From contig MNCI01002923.1 of the NCBI GenBank assembly GCA_015680685.1, positions 276,915-340,914 of the forward strand: a DNA stretch of 64,000 nucleotides, given 5' to 3'. Within the stretch, counting starts at the first letter, position 1. Every line of letters begins with the position of its first letter. This stretch comes from Gnetum montanum. Taxonomy: Eukaryota > Streptophyta > Gnetopsida > Gnetales > Gnetaceae. Positions 41,636-52,779 of the stretch are shown one piece after another. The notes beneath the pieces were generated by a model that searched no databases, was not told where the DNA came from, and saw nothing but the letters and a program-made list of their open reading frames with translations. The translations under genes were made by a program, and so were the position numbers.

Positions 41636-43324
41636 TATAACAGCTGAAAATGTCAACAGCTGGAACACCAAGGCATTCGTGGGTGCATAGCCTAACCCTA
41701 CATCTGCACGAGGGCCTTGATGGATGTGGAGATGGGGTGTCCTAGATGATCTTGTCAATTGAATAGGGACTTTGCTAATTGCAATTAAGGTGGTGGGTGC
41801 AACTAGGGATGGCCTGGTTAGCCAAAAATGAAAATGCAAACAACACGAAATGATGCTAAGTTTTAAAGTGGTGTTTTGTGGTGCTAAGTGTAGAGCATAG
41901 CCACAGAATGGGGGTAAGTGTAGCCAAGGGATTTGATCGAATAAGGGAGTTAACCCATAGAGACTTCCACTTGAGCATAGTACAACATGATGACATGTAA
42001 AAAATGTAAAAAGACATAAGAAAAATGCAAGAAAATGTTAGAAATAGGAGAGAGAAATGAAACACCACTCCAAATGGAAGTGTAGTTAACTCCAGAAAGG
42101 TCTCAGAAGGTACACAGTGTACAAAAAGCATAGTGGGAGCATAGTCATAGTCTTGGTAATGTCAGGTCATGAAGTCTAGTGCTCACTATGATGAACCATG
42201 TCCACTAAGTTGGTCATCGCAGTGTACCATGCAGTGTTCTATAGGGTTGCAATGGGACTGCGGTGTACTATGCGGTGTAGGTCTGCAATAGGGCCATGGT
42301 GTACTATGTGGTGCAGGGCTACAATGGGGCCGCAATGTACTATGCAGTGTGGGGCTACAATGGGGCCATAATGTACCATGCAATGCAACTATGCCTCTCT
42401 ATCGATGTGGTGTGCTCTGGGTCTCGTTCATCCATGGAGCTAAGTGCCAAGATGCCAAAATGCCAAATGCCAAATGAAAGTACCAACTGCCAATCCCACT
42501 AAAATGTTGGGTGTCCAAGGATATTTATAGGGCTAGGGTTAGCCCAAAATGTGGATCAAGTGCCATGTGGTAAAGGGGGTAGGTGGGACTACACTCTAGG
42601 GTAGTTGAGAAGAGCATAGCACTAACACTTAGAGAAATTCATTGAAGTTGATGTCCCCATGCAAGCTATGCTCTAGAGCATAGCACCAAGAGTTAGAAAG
42701 TTTGCTAATCTATTTCTTCCATCTTAGGCTAGCTTGACAGCTTCTAGCTTGACACTTAGGAAATTTGGCCACTAAGGTGTTAGCTATGCTCTAGAGTGTA
42801 GCAGGGGAAATGGGAGTGTAGCACACCATTTTAAAAAATTTTGCAAAACTAGTTATTTGTGTGTTAACTACACTAGCTACGCTCTAGAGTGTAGCAGCTA
42901 CAATGGTGAGCATAGCAGCTATAGTGTTGAGCATAGCAAAACACTTGAAAAAATTCTATAAAACTGATTATTTGTGTGTTAACTACACTGGCTATGCTCT
43001 AGAGTGTAGCAGCTACAGTGTTGAGCATAATACAATACTTAGAAAAATTTTGTAGAATTGGCTTGGTGATGTAGACTAGACTAACTACACTCTAGAGCAT
43101 AGTCCTAGCAGTGGGAGCATAGTCCAACACTTAGAAAAATTTGCAGCTATGACCTCATTTGGATACTTAGCCAAAACTAAAAAAGATTGGTTATTGAAGT
43201 TGACTACGCTCTATTGTAGTAGAGATTATAACACTTGGAAAAATTTGCAAAAAGTGTCATCATTCTAACACTTAGAAAAATTTCTAGCAGAGAAGCAGTA
43301 GCCCAAAATTTTTGTGGTGTTTCA
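41636..43324 (-). repeat. 5' LTR of N2
   Basis: 1689 bp. TATA box 42522-42529. U3 palindrome units around 42660, 42790, 42880, 42990 and 43085. A short triplicated block near 42250-42370 (GTGTACTATG, TACAATGGGGC) is extra relative to the 3' LTR and accounts for part of the length difference. Confidence 0.9.
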
Positions 43325-43329
43325 ATTGT

Positions 43330-43890
43330 GGCATCTCCTGAGTGAGAAGGTAAGTGAACATGTCATCATACCATTTTGATTCTATGTGCATCTCTTGTAA
43401 AGAGGAGTTCTTCTAGAAATTGATCAGAGAGCAGACTTTCCTCCTCTTTATTATCCCATCTTAACCGAGAGAGGTTGTTAGTAACCATATTCTTAGTCCC
43501 TTTTCAATCTACCAATTTGAGATCAAATTCCTACAAGATCACAAGCCACCATATGATACGGGGCTTACTATTTATTTATTCATAATGAAGTGAATAGCAC
43601 TATCATCTGTGTTCACAAAGACTTTGTATCCAAGCACATAGTGCCTAAACTTTTCAAGAGCATACACCACTTCCATTAGTTCTTTCTCAGTTGTGATGTA
43701 ATTTAATTATGCAACCACAATTCTTCTTCTTGTGATGTGGATGTAATATGGACATTTCTTATCGTCCAATTGTGTAAGCATAGCTTCCAAGGCATAATTA
43801 GATGCATTTATCATTATGTGAAATGGTCTAGATGAGTCTAGTGCCTGTAGAATTGGAATTGTTACAAGTTTTTTCTTTAGCTATTGGAAT
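43330..43890 (-). pseudogene. H1 RNase H
   Basis: Minus strand: I-N-A-S-N-Y-A-L-E-A (decayed T-D-A-S-x-x-A-L-G-A), K-C-P-Y-Y-I-H, L-N-Y-I-T-T-E-K-E-L-M-E-V-V-Y-A-L-E-K-F-R-(next line) H-Y-V-L-G-Y-K-V-F-V, then D-D-S-A-I-H-F. It parallels H2 58845-59305. The end is interrupted by N2 just before integrase. Confidence 0.85.
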
Positions 43891-44870
43891 GCATGTTTGC
43901 ACTCCTTAGTCTAGATGAATGGAGCATCTTTCTTTATAAGCTCAATTAATGACTTTGCAATCTTTGAGAAATTCTCCATGAACCATCGATAGTAGCTAGT
44001 GTGTCCAAGAAATGATCAAATGTCTTTGATTGTCTCTAGTTGGTATGTGAAATTCCTTGGATAACCCTTATCTTTTCAGGGTCTACCTCAATCCCTTCTT
44101 GTGAAATTTTGTGCCCCAGTACTATGTCCTCCTAGACCATTAAATGGATTTTTTGCCAATTAATCCTAAGGTTTATTTCAACACATCTTTTCAATACTTT
44201 CTCAAGGTGATCCAGGGCTTGGTCAGATGTAGGCCCATAGGTAGAGAAGTCATCTATAAATACTTTTAACTTGATAACAATCTATTATTGAAAAATACTA
44301 AGGACCAAGCATTGAAATGTTGTATGGGCATTACATAGACCAAATGACATCTTACAATATGGAAAAGTCCCCTAGTGACTCATGAATGTTATCTTGACCT
44401 GATCTTTGGGCATAATTTAGATTTGGTTATAGCCACTATAACCATCCAAGAAGTTATAATAGCAATGCCTAGAAATTGTGTCTAACACTTTGTCCACAAT
44501 TGGCAATGGGAAATGATCTTTAAATGTTACCATGTTTAATAGTCTAAAGTTGATGCAAGCTTGCCACTTGCCATCTTTCTTTGGCACAATTATGAGTGGA
44601 CTAACCCACTTACTATCTACGATGGGATAGATGAACTTAGCCTTGAAGAGTTGTTCTATTTCCTCCTTGATGATCTACTTCAATTTGGGATTCAACCACC
44701 TTTGTGGCTACCTTCTTGGCTTCATGGTCAGGTTAGTGTAGATATGATGCTAGCATATCTATGGATCAATTCCATTCAGCTTAGCATATGACTAGAAAAG
44801 GATATTATCCATTTGTTGACCACCTTCAACAACTTGTCTTTCTATTTGGGAGCAAGATTTGCATTAATGA
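43891..44870 (-). pseudogene. H1 reverse transcriptase
   Basis: Minus strand: I-V-D-S-K-W-V-S-P-L-I, F-P-L-P-I-V-D-K-V-L-D-T-I, Y-(N/S)-G-Y-N-Q-I, P-F-G-L-C-N-A and the catalytic F-I-D-D-F (44246-44260) followed by S-T-Y-G-P-T; then I-N-L-R-I-N-W-Q-K and I-V-L-G-H-K-I-S-Q-E-G-I-E-V-D-P-E-K-I. F-x-D-D instead of Y-x-D-D is normal in Athila-like elements. Frame breaks near the ends. Confidence 0.85.
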
Positions 44871-45189
44871 TAATCAACTTGCCATTATTTAAAGATGCAT
44901 ATTTCATGCCAACTAGTAGAGTTTTTAAGTATATGGACTCTTGCTTGAAATTATCAAGGATTCCTAACTCTCCCCAATAGGTATCATCATCTTCATCATC
45001 AGAGAGTTGGTGATGAACTTGCTCAAGTTCATCCATGCCTTCGACATAAACACATGTTAGGCTCTTAGTTGGTTCCATGCATAATGTGCTACTGTTAGAG
45101 TTAGTTGTTAGCCACTAGGTGCCCTCCTATTTTGTGATTTTTGCATATAGGTACCTTTGGATATTAGTTTCATGTGCACATTGATTACA
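44842..45189 (-). pseudogene. H1 acidic linker between protease and RT
   Basis: 78 open codons (45078-44842): M-E-P-T-K-S-L-T-C-V-Y, M-D-E-L-E-Q-V-H-H-Q-L-S-D-D-E-D-D-D, W-G-E-L-G-I-L-D-N-F-K. H0 (about 51060-51300) and H2 (about 57600-57830) keep the same block. Role unknown; probably part of the pol polyprotein. Confidence 0.7.
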
Positions 45190-45660
45190 TTCTTTAATGA
45201 ATGTACTCTTAATGGATCAATTTCATCCATTATCACTATACACGATGCATGGAACATGCTTCTTCTCTAGTTGTCCAAATTCATTTTCCTTGGAGATTTT
45301 CAAAGAGAGGTCCCTTATGCTCATTCATGCATCAATTATGGTTAAACATGCCCTTTCCATAATGATGGGAAAGTCACCTTTGCAATTCTTGATGTTGATC
45401 ACCAAACGATCAACAAGATAGGATCACCCACAAACTATGTTCACAATGTCCTTCACTAGTTCAAAAGGGATAATGATTGACTAGTTTGCCAATCCCAAAT
45501 AGATGTTAGTCTTTTTGAAAGGTGGTAGGTTGTAGGACTTGTGCATGTCATAGGAGATGAGATTGACATTAGAACCAGAATCAAGAAGAGCCTTGCATGG
45601 CTCATGTTTATTATTTGCAAGTAAATAAGAGGACTTCCTAGGTTAGATCTTTATATGGGA
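45190..45660 (-). pseudogene. H1 aspartic protease
   Basis: Minus strand: C-K-A-L-L-D-S-G-S-N-V-N-L-I-S-Y with an intact D-S-G (45574-45582), then L-P-P-F-K-K-T-N-I-Y-L-G-L-A-N, V-I-N-I-K-N-C-K-G-D-F-P-I-I-M and I-S-K-E-N-E-F-G. Few stops. The only one of the three H proteases in the window that keeps the active site. Confidence 0.85.
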
Positions 45661-46042
45661 AGGTTGTGAGCCTTGATCTAATCGAAAATAGCATGGGTTA
45701 ACATTACATTGTAGATCTAAGGCAGCATTTGGTTTGAAGGGCTCTTGAAAGTGTTTGAGGCAAAGGATAAAGGTGTTGGAGAGATAGGGTGACTAGCCAC
45801 ATTAGGTTGTGAGGGTTTGGGAGGATTATTGGGTTAGAAAAAATGGTTGTTTCATAGAATGATTGTCCAAACCACTCAACTAGAAGGCTAGTTGTAAATG
45901 TATAGCCCTCGTAGTATTTCATTGCTATGGCTATGAGGGAATTTTTCTTTACATGGATGGAGCAAGACGTAACTAGGTTGAAAGTAGAGGGATGTGTATA
46001 GACAAATGTGAAAGATGGTATGGATATGGATGCTCCCCTCAA

Positions 46043-48260
46043 GTAGAGGGAGAATTAGTTCAATGGTACTCTAGAGGATAATAGTGATGTTAGAATGATG
46101 CATCTCTTACAAAGCTTTATGGAGAAATGAGTTGCTAAAAATAGTACCCATATGGATCTGGTTTCTTGTAAGGGTATTATTGTCTTGGCAGTGGCATTCC
46201 CCATGACTATGGTTGGTGCCATTGTTGGTATTGCTCATACAGTTGTGATGGAGCTCCACTTACATAATAAGCTTATTATTGCTAGTGGAACTACCTTAGA
46301 TTTCCTTGAGGGTAAGGCAACCATCTGGGTGCTTGCCTCCATGGTAGTTTCGAATTCAGTGCATACACCCCAGACTCTTACAAGTGTGACACCACAGGGC
46401 AACATCCCTTAGGATGGTCATATTGAAAAATGTTACACTCAACATAATCATTAGAGTCTATCTCTACAACTTCTTCTATTGTAGTATCTTTTCCCTTACC
46501 TCTTTGGTAAGCACATTTAGCTTCTTTTTGCCTACTATAGTCATGATTATTATTCCACTCTTTGGATTCTTCAACAATCTTTATAGTAGGTTGGAACTTC
46601 TCATCCAAAGAGTCCCATAGTTTATCACCCTTTTCCAAAATATCATAAATATATTTTTGGATGGGCAAGGTTTTCCTATTCTCCACTTCATTGAATGGTG
46701 ACTCCTCCTAATCAAAGAATTAGACCTTCCTTTTCTTTATAGAAAGGTCCCTATTTTATTCTTCTACACTTTTCCTTTTTTGCAACTCACCTTCTTTTTT
46801 TACTACTTGCTCTATCAACCTTTATATTTGATGAGCTCTTAGTTCAGATAATCTTCCTTGGGCATAAAGCCCAAGAGTTTCTCTGGTTTCTACTCTAAGC
46901 CCATCTATGATTTGGTGGAGTTGTTTCCTTTGAGAATAACCATGGCCAGGGCATTGATGTAAGAGAGAATAATATTTTTCCATGGTAGCATCCAAGGGTT
47001 CATGTTTTCCTTACTTTCAACCTTGGATTCACCTTCTCAAATTGGAAACTCTGGAGTACATATGGTATTTGTCATTAAATAATTCTAACATGGTACTCTA
47101 TCTACGAATGGATTTTGGCTTTAAGGACTAATACTAGCTTTTTTCTTCCTTAATGAGTGTCTTGAAAAAGAGCTTGAGTTTCTACCAATCATTTTCAATG
47201 TTCTACAAGGCACAGGAATCGTGGAAATCTTGTAGATCTATTTGCATATAAGAGTTATATCCCCCCTCAAATCTTGGGATATTGTTCAAATCTAAGTGCT
47301 TGATTTGACTATCTTTCACATGCCTAGTTGGAATCTTGATTGCCTCTGCAATGTTACTCATGCTTCAAGTTACCAAAAAAGGCTCATCATCATCATGATT
47401 TTGTTATCATTAATGATGTCCTATGTTACCCCTTCATTCATTATGGGTTTGGTGATCAATATTGTTGTCCTATTGAGCACCTCCATTACAGTTATTCTTT
47501 CTACAATGTCTTTTAGAGCCAGAAGAATAGGAAGAAGAAGATGCAAATGAAGAGGATGAAGAGGGAGGAGGTATGCCACCACCATGGTGTCTACTAATTT
47601 CCCTTCAGTTGTCATGGCCACATTCATTCGTTTTCCTATTATCTTGATGCTTACCAATCCCTTGCCTTGATTGCCATATTTTCTTGAACATATATTGTTG
47701 ATCAATGATTGTAGGTTTAGGGTCACACCCTCATCATCAATAAGGGATGGAGAATTATCATGTTGAGAGCCCTCAAAGGGAGGTTTATCATTGTTGTCTT
47801 GGTTCAACAGGAATAAGGGATTAGTAAACTGTTTCCCCTTCACAACCTCATGATGCTTCTGATGGTGTCAATCTCACTGGCCTTGTGTTTCAGTGGGATG
47901 GTAGTCCCAATAATTGTAGTCATGCATAACTTATTCCTCTTAAAGATCTTAGATGCCTAACTTCTTAAGAGTTTAAAGTAGCATCACAAGCATAGATCAA
48001 TTGGAAGGCATTGTAATATTATCTTCCATATCATGCCATCGTAGTTGCTCATCTTGATGTAGGACGAAGGTGATGTCAAGCACGTACTTATCTAGATGAG
48101 TATATACCACTTTGCACTCTTGTGGGACCAAGGGTTTGACATTGTCATACCTATGAGAAGAAGAAGAACTTTTTCAACAAACAAAATAATGAGTGTGCTT
48201 TTGTAATTAGATAATTTAAGAATGATGTTGACCTTGGGGTTCATCCAATAATATTAATGA
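46043..48260 (-). pseudogene. H1 gag
   Basis: Collinear with H2 gag on the minus strand: D-I-T-F-V-L-H-Q-D-E-Q-L-R-W-H-D-M near 48060, an open stretch 47843-47421 starting K-G-K-Q-F-T-N-P-L-F-L-L, a low-complexity region, and 46686-46378 (K-I-V-E-E-S-K-E-W, R-G-K-G-K-D-T-T-I-E-E-V-V, H-P-K-G-C-C-P-V-V-S-H-L). H-P-K-G-C-C-P is shared by all H copies near the gag end. Broken by stops and shifts. The + strand ORFs here are shadows. Confidence 0.75.
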
Positions 48261-48299
48261 TATTCACTAATCCTAGATAATGCATGTTTCAACAAAAAG

Positions 48300-48320
48300 A
48301 TTCCCTGGAAGTGGCACTAA
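48300..48320 (-). promoter_or_regulatory. Primer binding site of H1
   Basis: Minus strand TTAGTGCCACTTCCAGGGAA directly after the LTR, matching TTGGCGCCGTTGCCGGGGA with five changes: tRNA-Asp-type. Confidence 0.75.
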
Positions 48321-49212
48321 TGTTGAGAAATTGAGATACCCCTACGCCCAATCATACGAAGTGTTCATGTGCAATCCGATTGAATTTCATGAACTCGATA
48401 GTTTCCAATACACTAGTCTTCTAGGAAGTAAACCTTGCCCTAAAGGTTGTTTGTTGTCTTTTCAATTACACTTGTGATGCATATGATATGGTTAAGTGTA
48501 ATCAAGACATATGATTTTTATTGTTTTATGTTTTATATTCTTTGGTGCTTAATGTAGAGAGATGAAGTAATTTAACAACTAATTTAGTTTAACTAGCTAA
48601 CTAACCTATAACTAGTCCTAATATAAGCATCTAGTCCCACTTTCCATTCACATACTCAACCCACAGATCCACTACTGGGTTACCAAGCGCTACGCTACTT
48701 GGTGCACCAAGCAATAACACTGCTAAGATTACCAAGTGAATATGTGTTTACATTGGAAGAAATCATACTTATGTGTTTAATATATTTAGCTTAATTAATT
48801 AATGATTGTTCAAATTTTAATTTATCTTAATTAATGAAAATAATAAATGCATAAATAAATCATTAATCTATTCTAAGTGCTACAAAGTTTGATCAAAAGG
48901 CTCATCTTTATTATCATACACACTAATGTGGTTTAGGTACAACAGTGCTTGAATAAAGATCCATACACTTTTTGACTCTTACTCCGAGCACTTAGAGAAA
49001 TATTTTAAGTTTCAAATGGACAAACTACAAGAGCTCTGCTACTACGATGACTTGAATGATGCATAAACATAGTTGGGAGCTCATATTTATAGTTTTTTCT
49101 ATAGGACTACATTGACATGGCCTTGTTGAGAGGGCAACACCATGTAAATTGGGCCCTATCGACGATGTTGTGTTAATGGGCGCCCATCAACATGACACTT
49201 TGATGCTTATCA
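48321..49212 (-). repeat. 5' LTR of H1
   Basis: 892 bp, collinear with 5801-6745, flanked by the TSD ACTCT. Slightly shorter in the GGGGCCCC-type U3 motif cluster (49100-49200). TATA-like box near 49085. Confidence 0.9.
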
Positions 49213-49217
49213 ACTCT

Positions 49218-50255
49218 CAATGGGATCAGCTACATCATATTATAGATGGGCTTAAAATTAAAACAAGGAGAACCCTTGTAGTCTATGCCCAAGGTAGAAT
49301 TTCTAAGCGAAGGATTCATCAAATTCAAAGGCTCATAGAGCAAGTGGTCAAAGAGAAAGGAGGGCTAAAAAAATAGCAAAGTGTAGAATAGTACAATAGA
49401 GATCCTTCTATCCACAAGAGGGAGGGTCATTTTTGTGAGAATTAGAAGGAGGGATCACTTGATGAAGTGGTGCAAAGGAAAACCTTACTGATTTAAAAAT
49501 CTATTACTTAAATATTGCATAAGATAGATAAGATGTGGGACTTCTTGGATGAGAAGTTCCAAACTACTCTTAAGATTGCAAAAGAATGTAAATATCAAGG
49601 AGGTAGTGGTCATGAACAAAGGAAAAAAAAGAATTCTAAATGAGAATATCACAAGGATAAGGGTAAAGCTGTAGTAGTAAAGGATGTTGCCAATTTTGAG
49701 ACTGATGATGATGGATGTGACATCTTGCAATACAAACATCCCAAGGGATCTTGTCCCATATTATCACACCTACACAAATTTAGGATGTACACTTTAAATC
49801 TTAGACTAGTAAAATGGAAAACACCGAGGAGGTTGCCTTATCCACAAGGGAACTATTGGTAGCAATTCTACCAATAAGCATACTATCTAAGTGGAGCACC
49901 ACCTCAACCTCAAGAATAGTACCAATAGTGGCAACACCCACAGTCATGGGGGATGCCACCTCCAAGGTAGCAATACCCTTATCACCAACTTGATCCTTCT
50001 AGTTATTACATTTAGTAGCCAGTCTCTCCATGTGACTCTTCTAGTCACACTTCCTTTTCATACCACTACTACCCACTCGAGTACTATAAAGTGCCTTCTC
50101 TCTAAGAGGGGAGTTCCCATTTCCATGTTATCCTCCTCAACACCCATCCACTCATGCACCACCATCATCAACACCTTTGTCACTTTCTCAAAAAAATGCA
50201 GGGTAAAATACCTATCCACCCATAGTAACGAAATGTCACAAAGATAGTAAACTTG
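49218..50255 (+). pseudogene. H0 gag, 3' part
   Basis: Resumes the gag frame after H1: Q-L-H-H-I-I-D-G-L-K (49225), A-Q-G-R-I-S-K-R-R-I-H-Q-I-Q-R-L-I, and later K-G-K-A-V-V-V-K-D-V-A-N-F and Q-Y-K-H-P-K-G-S-C-P, then a Tyr/Pro-rich tail (P-P-Q-P-Q-E, Y-P-Y-H-Q-L-D-P-S-S-Y-Y) as in H2. Stops and shifts break it. Confidence 0.8.
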
Positions 50256-50289
50256 CAACCGACTCCTTAGCCAAGTGGTCCTAAACCCA

Positions 50290-50930
50290 AGACTTGCAAG
50301 ATGTCATTATTTAGAATCAAAATACAATGAAGCCCTTAAAAATAATTTTGGCTACTAACCCTACTACTTCAACCTCTAAAATCCCTATGAAGTTGTCTTC
50401 AAACCATTGTACTCCCCAGTTGCACACTATCATGTTGACTCATGTGGTCACAAATTGGATCAAGATTGGCCATCTTCCCAAGAAGAGATTTGATCCTAAG
50501 GTCCTCTAATTTACATGAAGATCACCAAAAATGAACAATGTAAGGCTCTTTTGGATTCAATTTCTGGAGTTAACTTGATTTCACAAGAAATGTATAAAGC
50601 TTAAAACCTACATCCCTTAAAAAAGAGCAACATCAAGCTAGAGTTGGCAAACCAATCCATCATTGTTCCTTTAGGATTAGTGGAAGACTTGTGACCATCA
50701 TTTGTGGGTGGTCCTATCTTGATAATTTTCTAGTGATCCATGTGGAGAATTGAAAGGGGGACTTTCCTATCATCATAAATAGAGCATGATTAAGCACCAT
50801 CAATGCCAAGTTGAGGATTCAAGACCTTTCCTTGGATATTTCCAAGAAAAATGAATTTGGTAACATCAAGAAGAAACAACTTCCATGCATTGTGTATAAT
50901 GACATAAGATGCCATTGTGTGCAAAGCCTA
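50290..50930 (+). pseudogene. H0 aspartic protease
   Basis: K-A-L-L-D-S-I-S-G-V-N-L-I-S-Q-E-M near 50540: the active-site glycine position now reads Ile. Then I-I-C-G-W-S-Y, F-L-V-I-H-V-E-N, G-D-F-P-I-I-I and I-S-K-K-N-E-F-G-N-I. Preceded by the linker R-R-D-L-I-L-R. Confidence 0.8.
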
Positions 50931-51379
50931 TGGATCCTGAAAGGCACATTACTTTAGGCATGTAATTAGTATGTAGAGATAATAGAAGTTAAAAGGTACC
51001 TATCCATAGTAGCCACTAAAAAGAAGGGTACATAGTAACTGACAATAGACAATGAGGCTAGGTCAAAAATATAAATGGAACTAGAAGAGAGCCTCACTAA
51101 CTCCTATGTTCAAAACATGGACAAATTGGAATAGATTCATTGGCAACTCTCTAATGCACAAAGTGAGATAGATTGGGGAGAGTTGGAGATTCTTAAGACT
51201 TTTAAGAAATAACCCCTTAAGTTAAACATTCTACCAATAAGAATGGAAATTTCATTTTTTAACAATGGCAAGCTAGTAATTATCAATGCCACACTTTCTC
51301 CTAAAAAGAAGAAGAAATTATTGGAAGTTGTAAACAAATTACCAACAACCTTCACTAGGATATGCCAACATAGAATCTA
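50931..51379 (+). pseudogene. H0 linker between protease and RT
   Basis: Contains M-D-K-L-E near 51118 and W-G-E-L-E-I-L-K-T-F-K-K at about 51175, then M-E-I-S-F-F-N-N-G-K-L-V-I-I-N-A. Equivalent to H1 44842-45189. The - strand ORF at 51137-51355 is a shadow. Confidence 0.6.
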
Positions 51380-52255
51380 TATAGACTTCTCCATCAAACC
51401 AAAGAAATAGCTGCAAAGACACTTGAACCTGATGCTCAAGCAAATCATCAAGAAGGAGATTGAACAACTCCTCAAGGCTAGGTTCATCTACCCAATTGCA
51501 AATATTTAGTGGGTTATGTCACTTATTATTATACCAAAGAAAAGAGAAAAGTGAAGAGTCGGTATATACTTTCAATTGTTGAACATGGCAACCTATAAAG
51601 ACCATTTCCCATTGTCATTTATGTACCAAGTGTTGGACACCATTGTGGGGCATTGTTACTATAGCTTTCTGGATAGTTATAGTGGCTATAACCAAATCTA
51701 GATAGCATTGGAGGGCCAGGCCAAGATAACATTCACAAATCCTTAGGGGACGTTTGTATATAGGAAGATGCCCTTTGGCCTATGTAATGCTCTCAAGACA
51801 TTCCAATAGTTGATCTAAAGCATCTTCTAACAACAGATCGGTAGTAGGGTAGAAGCCTTCGTGGATGACTTCTCAACTCATAGGGCTACCTTTGAGCAGG
51901 TCTTATACCACCTTGAGCAAGTTCTTCAATGGTGTGTGGAGATAAACTTGAGGATAAATTGGTAGAAGATCCACTTAATGGTCTAAGAGGACATTGTCTT
52001 GGGGCATCAAATTTCAAACAAAGGGATTGAAATAGATCTAGAAAAAGTAAGGCTCATCCAAGGAATAGCCTAATAACCAAAAACAATGAAAGATGTGAGG
52101 TCATTCCTTGGCCACACCAGTTACTATAGGTTCTTTATTGAAGACTTCTAAGAAATTACCAAACTATTAGTGGAACTTACAAAGAAAGATGCACCATTCA
52201 TTTAGACCCAGGAATGTGAGAGTGCATTCTAGCAATTGAACTAGAAACTCATAGA
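51380..52255 (+). pseudogene. H0 reverse transcriptase
   Basis: L-K-A-R-F-I-Y-P-I-A-N, P-K-K-R-E-K-x-R-V-G-I, L-L-N-M-A-T-Y-K-D-H-F-P-L-S-F, Y-Y-S-F-L-D-S-Y-S-G-Y-N-Q-I, M-P-F-G-L-C-N-A, F-V-D-D-F (51858-51872), C-V-E-I-N-L-R-I-N-W and V-R-S-F-L-G-H-T-S-Y-Y-R-F-F-I: a full-length, nearly in-frame RT with scattered TAG stops. Confidence 0.9.
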
Positions 52256-52740
52256 AACTCTAATTCTATGAGCACTAGATTGGTCTAGGCTATTCCACAT
52301 CATGATGGATGCATCAAATTATTCCTGGAGAGCCTTGCTTACACAAATGAATAATTAAAAATGTCCATACTACATCCACTATGCAAGTAGGAGCATTGTG
52401 GGTGCACAACTAAACTACACCAACATTAAAAAGAATCTTATCGAAGTGGTGTATGCATTAGGGAAATTCACGTACTATGTGCTTGAATACAAATTTTTTG
52501 TACACATTGACCACAGTGCCATCTGATTCCTAATGAACAAGCTAATAGCCACTATGTCATACAATGGATGGCAATCCTTCAAGATTTTGACTTAATGATG
52601 ATCGGCCAAAAGGGAACCAAGAATGTGCTAGTTGACCACTTGTCTCGATTAAGATGAGATAGCAAAGAGGATGAGGCTCCATTATTTAATCAATTTCTTG
52701 ATGAATTCCTTATTGCTAGTGTTATTAATGCTTAAAATCA
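52256..52740 (+). pseudogene. H0 RNase H
   Basis: I-M-M-D-A-S-N-Y-S-W-R-A, Y-Y-I-H-Y-A-S-R-S-I-V-G-A-Q-L-N-Y-T, Y-Y-V-L-E-Y-K-F-F-V-H-I-D-H-S-A-I, with the last part shifted. The catalytic D of the first block is kept. Confidence 0.85.
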
Positions 52741-52779
52741 CAAGGAAACAAACTGGTACAATCACATCCTCTCATATCT

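Larger units (their letters stand above)
34482..43324 (-). mobile_element. N2: gag-protease LTR retrotransposon in H1
   Basis: Two LTRs (34482-36094, 41636-43324) and TSD CTTGT (34477-34481) / ATTGT (43325-43329), four of five matching. Removing it joins H1 text corresponding to Q-E-M-P-Q-W in the H2 stretch around 59340. 8843 bp. Structure as N3 but with both LTRs nearly complete. No antisense gene and no RT or integrase. Confidence 0.9.
5801..49212 (-). mobile_element. H1: Athila-like LTR retrotransposon with nested insertions
   Basis: Bounded by LTRs at 5801-6745 and 48321-49212, both reverse oriented, and by a perfect 5-bp TSD ACTCT at 5796-5800 and 49213-49217. Joining the flanks across the TSD restores the H0 gag text seen at about 55790. 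On the minus strand the order is LTR, PBS, gag, protease, RT, RNase H, integrase, an extra ORF in the env position, PPT, LTR. Without N1 and N2, H1 itself is about 12.9 kb. Confidence 0.9.

Noticed and set aside
42186-42383. Repetitive His/Ser/Thr/Pro ORF (-)
   Set aside because: Reads a short triplicated block in the N2 5' LTR; no gene-like features.
43330-49212. Possible host gene on the + strand (several ORFs of 60-86 codons)
   Set aside because: All are shadows of H1 gag-pol on the minus strand.
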